A stretch of 64,000 nt of DNA from Candidatus Didemnitutus mandela (GTDB lineage Bacteria > Verrucomicrobiota > Verrucomicrobiia > Opitutales > Opitutaceae), in NCBI GenBank assembly GCA_002591725.1, contig NJAL01000001.1:44265-108264 (forward strand), given 5' to 3'. The notes beneath the pieces are model-generated. The model worked only from the letters and a program-made list of their open reading frames with translations, was not told the origin of the DNA and did not search any database. Both the position numbers and the translations under genes were made by a program. Position 1 is the first letter of the stretch; each line of letters begins with the position of its first letter. Positions 12,401 through 17,860 of this stretch are shown in pieces.

Positions 12401-15400
12401 AAAGCAACGGTGATCATATCTACGGTTTGATTCGCGGTACGGCGGAAAACCACGGAGGACGCGCTACTTCGCTTACAGCTCCCAACCCGGTGGCGCAGTC
12501 GGCGCTGTTGAAAAAAGCTTACACTGCGGCCGGTGTTGATCCGCGAACAGTCACCTACATCGAGGCTCATGGAACTGGCACGGAGCTAGGCGATCCTATT
12601 GAGGTTGGCGGGCTCAAAACAGCCTTTCGTGAACTGGAGGAGAGCTTTGGCGACAGCGAAGGCGTTGCGTTGCCAAGGGAGGAGTTTTGCGGATTGGGTT
12701 CGGTGAAGACGAATATCGGGCATCTTGAACTCGCGGCGGGCGTTGCCGGAGTGATCAAAGTGTTGCTGCAAATGAAACACCGGCGGCTCGTTAAAAATCT
12801 TCACACCGGGGAAATGAACCCTTACCTCGAGATCGCGGGCAGTCCCTTCTACCTTATTCAAGAAAGCCGCGAGTGGGTGAGTCCACGCGATCGGACCGGT
12901 TGTGAATTGCCGCTCCGGGCTGGTGTAAGCTCATTTGGCTTCGGAGGCGTAAATGCCCACGTGATTCTTGAGAAGTACCAGCCGGAGCTTGCCGTGCAGC
13001 CGGCTCCTACCGGGCCTGTTGTTATTGTGCTTTCGGCGAAGAGCGAGGATCGCTTGCGGATAATGGCAGCAAACCTTGTGCAGTTTGTTACGGAAGCCGA
13101 GAAGCAGGGTAGCCAAGCATTGCTGGCCGATGTGGCTTACACCCTTCAAGTGGGGCGTGCGGTCTGGGAAGAACGGTTGGCGTTCGTCGCGACGTCGTTG
13201 GCCGACACCCGGGAAAAACTACAGGCTTTTCTCACAGGCTCCGGATTCGTGGGCGATCTGCAGCGGAGTAGTGTTCGCAAAAAACTCGATGATGGCCTTG
13301 CACTTTTTGCGGGTGACGAAGAGCTGCAGGAAGCGGTCGGAAAATGGATTGAACGAAAAAAATATCGCCGACTTGCCGAGGCGTGGGTCAAAGGCCTGCC
13401 GGTGACTTGGAAAAAATTATATATTGGTCAAAACCGCCGTCGCGTTAGCTTGCCCGGCTATCCATTTGCCCGTGAGTCGTTCAGCACACAGAAAGCCACG
13501 AACCCGAATACGGCTGGTGTACCGCGCTTTTTGAAAAAAATATGGGTGGATGCGCCGCGGGGACAATCGTTGCTACACGTGGGCAAGGTTGCTGTACTTG
13601 CTCGGGAAGCGAGCCTCGATTTGGCGCGCATCCTTGTGGCCGCCTTACCCGACGCGGAGATCGTCGACCCCAACACTCCGCTGGAGAGGGATTCCGCCGC
13701 ATGGACGGCATATACTGGATTGATTGACCTGCTTGGTTGCGATCCCGGAGCCGACGAATTGAATGGTTTGGTTTGGGTGCAGCGGATGATCGAATTAGGA
13801 TCTCGCGACGGCCTGCGGTTGCTTGGCGTTACTTGCGGTTTGGAATCTCACCAAAACATACCGAGCCGGTGGTCTGACGGCGGCGCGGGCCGCGCGGCGC
13901 TCTACCGACTGTTGTCCAGTGAATATACCTATGTCATGTCACGCCACATCGACGGAGATCCTGTGGGCAATAATGCGGAATTTGCGACACAGATCGTGGC
14001 GGAGTTTTTCGATAACGGTCCAGAGTTAGAGATATGCTATCGCCGCGCTAATCGTTTCCGAAGCTGTCTTACCGAAGTGGTGTTGCCAGCGGCGAAACAA
14101 TCGCCCTTCGTTTTCCCGGCCGGGAAAGCAATCTGGATATCTGGCGGTACACGTGGGCTTGGGGCACTGTGTGCGCGTCATGTGGTAGAAAAATATGGCG
14201 TCAGACGTCTGGTGTTGAGCGGTCGTGAAACGCTGCCTCCGCGCGAGCATTGGCCCGAGGTGGAAAAAACTGGCGGAGAGCTTGCGAAAAAAATCTCGGC
14301 CTTGCGCACACTCGAGGCGCTTGGTGCAGAAGTGAAGGTTGTGACGATGCCGTTGGGAGGTGTGGCGTCAGTACCAGAAGTGGTGGGGCAAGTCGCGGCG
14401 GAATTCGGACCGATCGGAGGCTTGTTTCATTGTGCAGGTGTTTTTGACCAGGAAAATCCAGCTTTCATTCGAAAAACAAACGCAGCGATGCGGCGAGTTT
14501 TGGAGCCGAAGCAGGCAGGCACGCGTCATCTGCTTGCGGCGCTGCATTCTAAATCGCTGGACGTATGCGTTTTGTTTTCTTCGGTTTCCTCTGCTGTGCC
14601 TGCCCTGGGAGCGGGGTGCGCTGATTATGCAATGGCGAATGCTTGCCTTGATGCGCTGGCCGAAGCGCAACCCGGCGGCACGCGAATTGTGAGCGTGCAA
14701 TGGCCGGCTTGGTCGGAAAGTGGGCAGGGTGGGCTACCGGGCGCAGCCTATCGTGAAGCCGGTTTTCTGAGTCTTTCGGATCATGCCGGGCTGGGACTCC
14801 TGGACCAGGTTCTATCGAGTCGACCCGGGCCGGTGGTGCTCGCTGCTCAAGTCAATGAGGCGAAGTGGAATCCCGGTCAGCTTTTTGATCGCAAGTCGCT
14901 TATCGCTGTGCCGAGGGCATCTGCTCGTAAGATAAGACCGGCCCCCTCGTCAATAAGGGATGTGAGTGGATCGATTGGACTTTGGCTGGCGGAGCTATTT
15001 GCGGCCGAGCTGCATACTACGTCGGCACAGCTCGATGAAAAAATACCGTTTGCGGATTATGGCGTCGATTCGATTATGTTGGCGCAGGTCGCACGGCGTA
15101 TTGGGAAAGCGGCGTTGAAACCGTTAGACCCGTCTTTGCTTTACGAGAATGACACGATTGCCGCGCTTGCTCGGGCGCTTGAGGTCGCGCAGGTGCTTGA
15201 TTTATCTAAGATAGGAATTGCAGAAAAAATTGCTCCAATCGATGCGGGATCATCTGTGATACCGGCGACATCCTGGCCGGCCAAACCGATGGAGTTTGCT
15301 GTGGTGGGCATGGCCTGTCGGTTCCCAGGATCTGAAAACCTCGATGCCTATTGGCGTTTGTTGGCGGAAGAGCGAAGCGCCATTGCTCCGGTTCCGGTGG

Positions 15401-16719
15401 GACGGCGCTCGGAAGGCTGTGAGGGATATGCAGCGTTGATTCCTCCGCTAACTGCGTTCGATTCCGGATACTTTCTGATTCCTCCTGAAGACGCACGGGC
15501 AATGGATCCGCAAGCGCTGCTCTTGTTGGAGGAAAGCCTGAATCTGCTAGCTCACGCTGGTTATACGTCGAAAGAGATGCGCGGCTCGGCGACGGGCGTT
15601 TATGTTGGCGGCCGGTCGTTGCACCAACCAGCAGCCGAGGATTTGCGGGGTACGCGCAATGCTATTCTTGCGACCGGACACAACTACCTCGCAGCAAATC
15701 TCTCGCAATTCTACGATCTGCGTGGACCGAGCATGGTAATCGACACGGCATGCTCTTCGGCTTTGGTCGGACTACATTTGGCCACACAGGCGCTGGCGGC
15801 TGGAGAAATTGGAGCGGCGATTGTGGGCGGCGTGAGCCTGCTAAACGGCGGACAAGGGCTGCAAATGTTCGAACAACGAAAACTGCTCAGTCGCTCTGCG
15901 GAATTTCATGTCTTCGACCGACGGGCATCGGGAATTGTTCTTGGCGAAGGTTGTGGTATGGTGCTGGTGAAGACCCTGGAGCAGGCCGAGCGCGATGGTG
16001 ATCGTATTTATACGGTGGTGAAGGGGATTGCAATCAACAACGACGGACGCACAGCAGGACCGGCCACACCGAATGTGAAGGCCCAGATGGGGGTTATGCA
16101 GACGGCTCTGACGCGAAGCGGGCTCGCTGCCGCGGCAATTAAATACGTCGAGGCTAACGGTTCGGGCTCGGAGGTGACCGATCTTTTGGAGTTGAAAGCG
16201 GTTCAATCTGTTTATCGCCCGGTCGGCGGTGCGCCTTGCGACCTCGGTTCGGCGAAACCGAACATCGGACACACGCTTTGCGCGGAAGGAATCGCCGGCT
16301 TTATTAAGCTTGCGCTGATGTTGAGCCGCGGAAGCATGGTTCCCTTTCTATCGGGACAGGAACCAATGACGCATTTCAACTTTGAGCGGTCGCCGTTTGT
16401 CTTTCGCCGTGAGACTACTGCATGGGTGGATAAGGAGCGGACCGCTGCACTGAATTGCTTTGCTGATGGGGGCACGAACGCCCACGTGATTATTGGTGCT
16501 GCGGCTGCGGGCCGGGAGGCCGGTCGTGCGTCGTTGCTCCCACCGGCGCTGCGTCGTACGCTGCTTCGGTCTCCCGAATTAATCGAGCCCGCGGTGTCGG
16601 CAATTTGCCCGGTAATTTTGTCGGGATCATCGGAACATGTTGCGGTGGAGCGAAAAGGTCATTACGTCGCGCGCGGTCCGTGCAGTCGTTGGAAACGTGA
16701 GCCGAGGAGAAACGCGTAA
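1..16719 (+). CDS. trans-AT polyketide synthase, 5'-partial (KS1 to KS4)
   Basis: The frame is open from base 1, so the gene begins upstream; 5572 codons are visible. Domain order by codon counted from base 1: KS (1-375), DH (553-840), KR (880-1290), C-methyltransferase (1380-1680), ACP (1713-1795), ER (1830-2155), KS (2188-2602), DH (2783-3060), DH-like/pyran-synthase-like (3080-3330), KR (3340-3720), ACP (3768-3842), KS (3887-4325), KR (4510-4930), ACP (4988-5065), KS (5097-5500). No AT domain occurs between any KS and the next processing domain, and each KS is followed by the conserved post-KS linker ending in a PTYPF- or PGYPF-type motif, which is the trans-AT architecture. The first KS lacks only roughly its first 45 residues: a Trp at codon 1 sits 16 residues before KWCG, the same spacing as in the related KS at 33 kb. 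The stop overlaps the next start (TAATG). Family assignment is very secure. Confidence 0.97.
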   Translation, partial: WHVLVAHLLERAAANPPKWCGSVPGAGEFDPLFFEISPREAELMDPRQRLLLQEAWNALEDAALGEDHIARQTVGMFVGAEEGDYPQQVKERTLTSNHDGILAARLAYFLNLKGPVMALNTACSSSLVAVHQACQSLRSGECDMALAAGVNLLFSPAPYIAMAEAGMLSPEGVCRTFDRRADGLVPGEAVCVVVLKRLTQAITDGDLIRAIIRGSGINYDGRTNGITAPNGVAQADLIRDVLKRHAITADRVQHIVTHGTGTRLGDPIEIDALNTAFRAASLPPASCALTSTKPNFGHTFAASGLVSFIALVESLHHGVIPASLHCTEENEFVAWGQGPFFVNKAARPWPRPGVGERLGAVSAFGMSGTNAHVLVEGFSGTSEEPDTQRRPRLFVLSAKTEQALCERAQALRKWLESDASSKVSFDRICFTLLAGRHHFRYRLAIVARDSAEAARLLAEASFAEEARVARGLVSDQFTPNPVRASALTGLVVRAANGEGLDELAQIFCEGYTFDAVALWGGRALARVPLPTYPFSRKTYWAQRVEYTSSCPPKVHPLVQRRIAADGESAHFESDFTGKEFFLADHVVHGRKTLPGVAYLEMVRAAMVARGTLSPSQLIFRQVTWLRPLEVDDAGRTVRITLTPNGDATRFSVSSRAQGVATKLVPHSEGSVEFAIGKKSVEGQVFAELRERMRGLYFDSFSCRAAFTKMGLDYGPAFQSLTYVRLGNDELLAQLDLPEIRRDTLGNFELHPGLMDGALQAAVGFLLQAGADLLTKVSAPFAVESVVMYRGCSATMWAWLRKTPGSGTEAVRKLDVDLFDSEGNLCVSLRRFSSRVLESSTVQAASSCQPETNLDYLLPFWDSLLGVTSGPAIPGDGDWVEIAGGDVMRFEALRKVWPQARRMEIDAVDSVERLAERLRATGPLEHLCWIAPAGSSVGGDSMVAAQKGGVLAFFRLVKALLATGAERRSITLTILLTNTVSVHPGDSNDPTHSAIHGLIGSLAKEYPQWKIRLLDLPDECVWPVRELVRLPFDATGDALAFRHGEWFKQSLLPARFGVLAEDVPSVFRERGVYVLIGGAGGLGGVLTRYLLETYRAHVYWVGRRPASAEIEEKITHFSGFGPRPVYLQADAADHASLAAAVAAIRKRHAHIHGVVHSALVLADKGLANMTEEAFAAALAAKVDVNVLLAKVFAKTGLDFIVSFSSITAFQKAPGQSNYAAGCTFNDAFAGSLARAAGCVAKVINWSYWGSVGVVSDRAYRDRMERAGIGSIEPAEGMRALETLLRAPVPQAAFLKTLGTTMRAQTVQGPSMEIYPSTAPQCLADAVAKIPPASQRSATVELPEMLRGSRMDALLLQLLRGTLAALNLFDRPASSLPKPYDRWLEESLRLLEIAKLNGSAVARPADAAVVWAEWEQEKAGWSLDAHHRALIALVETCVRALPDILSGRIPATDILFPDSSMVLVEEVYRGNRVADLFNDLLGDAILAFIEERLMRDPGARLRIIEVGAGTGGTSAGLLERLRPFRGAIVEYCYTDISKAFLLHAQEQYVPQHPFVTLRLFDAEKPTSTQQIPTACFDLALATNVLHATKNIRQTLRNVKATLRQGGGLFLNEMLVNPLCLHLTFGLLDGWWRFEDDPLRLPGSPGIASDTWRRILGEEGFAAVAFPAATAHPLGQQIIVAESDGVVWQQPAIVSSVNLTEAAPVPAKQPVSGVMVQEENVRAIVRRCIAEALKIDQAEIRDDRAFSEYGVDSIIAVQLTNRLNALCGTALQTTVLFDYTTIDRLTRHLTETHGALFAAKLGDRSPVALHEPEEANSQPVTAACSVSTPILPPGFYRRALISGPGTVSDLSLVDEKLRAPRGCEVLVMARAFSLNFADLLCVKGLYPNMPPYPFTPGLELAGVVEAVGPDVSTVKVGDEVVCLTPGCHREILLCEERDILPKPAKLSFEEACALPAVAIAMIEAFRKADLQRGESIVIQTAAGGTGLIAVQLAQHAGAEIIATAGSAAKLEYLRKWGVSHLINYCEQDFEQEVRRITGGRGVDVVINTLPGDALQKGLRCLAPGGRYIEIAMTALKSAKAVDLSVLAANQTFYSLDLGRLGIEQPKRLQALRAEMLCLCGQGILRPTISQVFPFADLHEAYRALENRENIGKIVVVVAPRPRSFMEQAFASPVRKPQSLVGAAEVNDGTSDQIAIIGMSGRFAHSETLEDFWAHLACGDNLVGKATRWDLSHLPFGSCVYGSFIESISRFDPHFFSISGTEATYMDPQQRLFLEESWKALEDAGYAGDGTCSKRWGVYVGCDRGNYADLFTGVPPPQSFWGNTGAVIPARIAYFFNLQGPAIAVDTACSSSLVAIHLACQGLRAGDADLALAGGVFLQGTSTFYLAANSAGMLSPTGACHAFDERADGFVPGEGVGAIVLKRLRDAVADGDQIFGVIRSSGVNQDGQTNGITAPSAQSQERLERQVYEQSRIDPGEIGFVEAHGTGTKLGDPIEFTALTKAFRHFTTKRSFCALGSVKTNLGHAATAAGVAGVLKVLLALRHRQIPPSLHFDQANADIALADSPFFVNTTLREWKAEAGRPRLAAISSFGFSGTNAHLVIAEPPVVARRSEPRAVHLVVLSAQSPEQLRRQVENLLSHLRALSDPDLGAIAFTLFAGRRHLGWRLAVVVHDTCELAQAFACWLEAGASTRVIASPRSVAGVRETTSQRVAGNALIETCRGGLRSKELIERLLELAGRFVAGERLDYEQLFAPGTPRVSLPTYPFAPETYWVEKTDSHLLQRRSTAVAKLHPLLHTNVSDVRGVRFESRFDGTEFFLSNHVIRGRKVLPGVASLEMAHAAVVRALPSAEAGAQLRLENWVWLQPLMAGEQGLVVEVLVAKDAAGHWVVEVAETAKDARILHARGKVTFLGNAAPPPIDLGALQVRLRDELSVQECYEHFRAIGQVYGEAHRSLRKIQRGTGEVLAKLELPKSLVATRDEFDMHPSLLDGALQATWALGGITSASQVFMPFSIEAVEVVFGESPIEWAWVREVESIRGGTVRKLDINLCDGSGRVGVRLCGLVSRPRPVAGESESQRLEKTAPVRMMTSLSTHNYWLDEHRVDGVATLPAVAYLEMARTAVVRAGQTAGAIRQVVWSAPLQVPDQPVTAIILFSAADHTVQIETDSASGKCRHFQATISVDRPADVAAISIAPIQAYCSQVVTREEVVRRFATQHFSGAGRKSRLRTLTGFQYSSTEAFATLEQASGLDGEFDVGLLDGVLTAVHLHHALAAAETATLVPFALSEMIIYGALPAQAVVHLRRVAGEVLTYEMDVADVTGRVAIAFRGYVMRIWAPPRIQETTLLYAVPHWETIAAPVPPVSTDDAVFVLRSENKSLVSLLRLCWPGVDLVELDETQPTELLLTVFKRVQGWLESKPTLLKPWLFLVAESEGREIEAALSGLVRTLRLEEAKFSGKVVRYSGIITPDQLAERLAGEIASGDGSLEVRLEQDARWVKQWRETELSAPTVGSIGLQAGEVVLITGGLGGLGRIFARHFATTYGARVVLSGRTLAEVPADLRTVGEIYCFPGDISDSGGAESLVMRIEREIGPLRAVVHAAGILRDSYARHKTEDDFRTVLRPKIAGVLALEWATRSCNLRFFVLCSSLAGAMGGPGQTDYAAANAFLDGFAAAREVRVQAGLVRGVTRSINWALWREGGMRMTEEAVRTMERTTGVSAMATAVGLQAFEAVLAGSAAQVLVATGNLTQMRARLLGVSAAIVQPKPEVVRGAGVENVQRELALAICQLQKVPEEKIDPTAELSVYGFDSISFTSFVNQLNIAYGIELMPTVFFEHSTLESLAVHLAERYPEKFGKLPAVASNAEAQYEIQEPVLARSELTKQQLRAEELMFTNSPEPIAIVGMSGCFPGSVDLPDFWRHLEAGDDLITEVPADRWDWRERFGDPHAGGGKMRAKWGGFVDGIEDFDPGFFGISRREAEAMDPQQRLLMEYTWLAIEDAGYAPAELAGTDTALFIGTGSSGRAFELGRKELDVYGPTGLVPSVGPSRVSFLLDLHGPSEPVETACSSSLVAIHRAVACLRAGECTQAIVGGVNTLLVPEIQASLDKAGMLSPDGRCRTFAKNANGYVRGEGVGMLFLKKLSAAESNGDHIYGLIRGTAENHGGRATSLTAPNPVAQSALLKKAYTAAGVDPRTVTYIEAHGTGTELGDPIEVGGLKTAFRELEESFGDSEGVALPREEFCGLGSVKTNIGHLELAAGVAGVIKVLLQMKHRRLVKNLHTGEMNPYLEIAGSPFYLIQESREWVSPRDRTGCELPLRAGVSSFGFGGVNAHVILEKYQPELAVQPAPTGPVVIVLSAKSEDRLRIMAANLVQFVTEAEKQGSQALLADVAYTLQVGRAVWEERLAFVATSLADTREKLQAFLTGSGFVGDLQRSSVRKKLDDGLALFAGDEELQEAVGKWIERKKYRRLAEAWVKGLPVTWKKLYIGQNRRRVSLPGYPFARESFSTQKATNPNTAGVPRFLKKIWVDAPRGQSLLHVGKVAVLAREASLDLARILVAALPDAEIVDPNTPLERDSAAWTAYTGLIDLLGCDPGADELNGLVWVQRMIELGSRDGLRLLGVTCGLESHQNIPSRWSDGGAGRAALYRLLSSEYTYVMSRHIDGDPVGNNAEFATQIVAEFFDNGPELEICYRRANRFRSCLTEVVLPAAKQSPFVFPAGKAIWISGGTRGLGALCARHVVEKYGVRRLVLSGRETLPPREHWPEVEKTGGELAKKISALRTLEALGAEVKVVTMPLGGVASVPEVVGQVAAEFGPIGGLFHCAGVFDQENPAFIRKTNAAMRRVLEPKQAGTRHLLAALHSKSLDVCVLFSSVSSAVPALGAGCADYAMANACLDALAEAQPGGTRIVSVQWPAWSESGQGGLPGAAYREAGFLSLSDHAGLGLLDQVLSSRPGPVVLAAQVNEAKWNPGQLFDRKSLIAVPRASARKIRPAPSSIRDVSGSIGLWLAELFAAELHTTSAQLDEKIPFADYGVDSIMLAQVARRIGKAALKPLDPSLLYENDTIAALARALEVAQVLDLSKIGIAEKIAPIDAGSSVIPATSWPAKPMEFAVVGMACRFPGSENLDAYWRLLAEERSAIAPVPVGRRSEGCEGYAALIPPLTAFDSGYFLIPPEDARAMDPQALLLLEESLNLLAHAGYTSKEMRGSATGVYVGGRSLHQPAAEDLRGTRNAILATGHNYLAANLSQFYDLRGPSMVIDTACSSALVGLHLATQALAAGEIGAAIVGGVSLLNGGQGLQMFEQRKLLSRSAEFHVFDRRASGIVLGEGCGMVLVKTLEQAERDGDRIYTVVKGIAINNDGRTAGPATPNVKAQMGVMQTALTRSGLAAAAIKYVEANGSGSEVTDLLELKAVQSVYRPVGGAPCDLGSAKPNIGHTLCAEGIAGFIKLALMLSRGSMVPFLSGQEPMTHFNFERSPFVFRRETTAWVDKERTAALNCFADGGTNAHVIIGAAAAGREAGRASLLPPALRRTLLRSPELIEPAVSAICPVILSGSSEHVAVERKGHYVARGPCSRWKREPRRNA
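6564..11525 (+). other. PKS module KS2-DH-(DH-like/PS)-KR-ACP
   Basis: KS2 has active-site Cys codon 2345 and EAHGTGT. The first DH (about 8350-9180) is canonical: HVIRGRKVLP and D-G-A-L-Q. A second DH-fold domain follows directly (about 9240-9990). It keeps H-x3-G-x4-P (HRVDGVATLP) but has D-G-V-L-T where Gln is usual. DH plus degenerate DH is the arrangement of pyran-synthase modules, where an oxa-Michael addition closes an oxygen heterocycle after dehydration. KR has LITGGLGGLG and keeps the B-type Asp (GILRD). The ACP site is GFDSI. Predicted role: dehydration then ring closure, which would be the tetrahydrofuran in mandelalide. The cyclase call is inference from architecture and the altered motif. 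Confidence 0.7.
11660..15190 (+). other. PKS module KS3-KR-ACP
   Basis: KS3 has Cys codon 4055, EAHGTGTELGDP and the TNIGH motif. No DH lies between KS and KR. The KR (catalytic half about 14110-14680) has ISGGTRGLG, LFSSVSS and a DYAMANA tyrosine. At the LDD position it reads VFDQ, so the second Asp diagnostic of B-type KRs is missing and an A-type (L-hydroxyl) product is likely. The ACP site is GVDSI. The hydroxyl is probably dehydrated by the DH of the following split module. An A-type alcohol would favour a Z alkene. Confidence 0.78.
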
Positions 16720-17860
16720 TGAACGATACCTTTATTTTACATGCAGACGATCTGATTCTCGCTGGTCATCAAGTGCGGGGGGCGCCTGTGTTGCCGGGCA
16801 TGGCATATATCGACATACTCTATCAGTTTTTTCGTGAGCATGGTTACGATTTCCATGATCTCGAGCTGCGCCAAGTATCGTTGCATCACCCTCTGACGCT
16901 ATCTACCTCTGGTGTGATGCGGGTCGAGATCGAGGCCACCGAACTTGGCCTGGGATCTTGGAGGGTAGTGGTGGCAGACAGTCAGAATCCCGAAGGCAAT
17001 GGAGCCGCACCACGGACCCGATTTCTTACGGCCGAAATGCACCGAATCGAACAGGAAGAATTCTCGGCAACGATCAATCCCCTTGAACCGGCCGGGCCAG
17101 GGGCTCGGGCTGTATCTTTGGAAGAAATATATGCTGGTTGTCGCAGTCGCGAGCTCGTGCACCGCGGCGTCATGAAAACTAAGGGTGCTGTGTATGCGCT
17201 TCCCTCGCTGCACGCAGTCAGCTGCCGCCTGCCGGAGGGAACTTTTGCGGACGCGGAGGACTTTCTATTTCACCCCGCGTTGCTCGATGGGAGCGGCCTG
17301 GCGGTGGCGGCGGCCTTTGCCGCAGAATTTCCGCAGGAACAGCGGTTATTTCTTCCGCTGGCGTTTGCCTCGTTTCGCTCTATGGCTTCTTGGTGTACGG
17401 CCGGCTTTGCACGTGTGGCACCCGGATCGCTGCGCCGAAAAAATGAGCTACTGATCGCCGATCTGGAATTTTTCAATGAAGACGGTTCGCAGTTTGCCGA
17501 GATGCGCGGCTTTACCCTTAAGTCGGTGCGCGGTCAGGAGCCATCAGTAACTGTCTACCAGACAAAACACACTCCGACTACGCACCATGAATCGGAATCG
17601 ACGGTCGCTCCGACAAGAGGGATGGTAGCGCGTACGCTGCTGCAGGAATTGGTGGCAGAACGCCTCCAACGTCGACCCGAGGAGATCCCCTGCGATAGCG
17701 GCTATTACGAGCTTGGGCTGGATTCTGCAATGCTGCTCGAGATCGTGGCTGCCTTGGATAGCAAGTTGTCGCTTGCATTGCCGCCGACATTGCTTTTCGA
17801 ATATTCTACGATCGATGCGCTGGCGGAATATCTTGCCACAGAATATGGCGGCGCTTTTGT
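15285..17860 (+). other. Split non-elongating module: KS0 | DH-ACP across two genes
   Basis: KS4 closes the first PKS, and the DH and ACP open the second. KS4 keeps Cys codon 5251 (DTACSSALV) and the later NIGH histidine, but EAHGTGT is replaced by EANGSGS, so the catalytic His is Asn at 16156-16158. Such KS0 domains pass the chain on without elongating. The N-terminal DH of the second protein has HQVRGAPVLP; its second motif is D-G-S-G-L rather than D-x3-Q. The ACP has LGLDSAML. Together with KS3-KR-ACP this forms a dehydrating bimodule, a known trans-AT arrangement: KR in one module, DH in the next. Confidence 0.8.
16704..16709 (+). promoter_or_regulatory. Ribosome binding site for the second PKS
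   Basis: GAGGAG lies 9 bases before the ATG at 16719. The ATG overlaps the TAA of the upstream PKS by one base (TAATG), so the two halves of the split module are probably translated in a coupled way. This also fixes the start of the giant second PKS. Confidence 0.75.
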
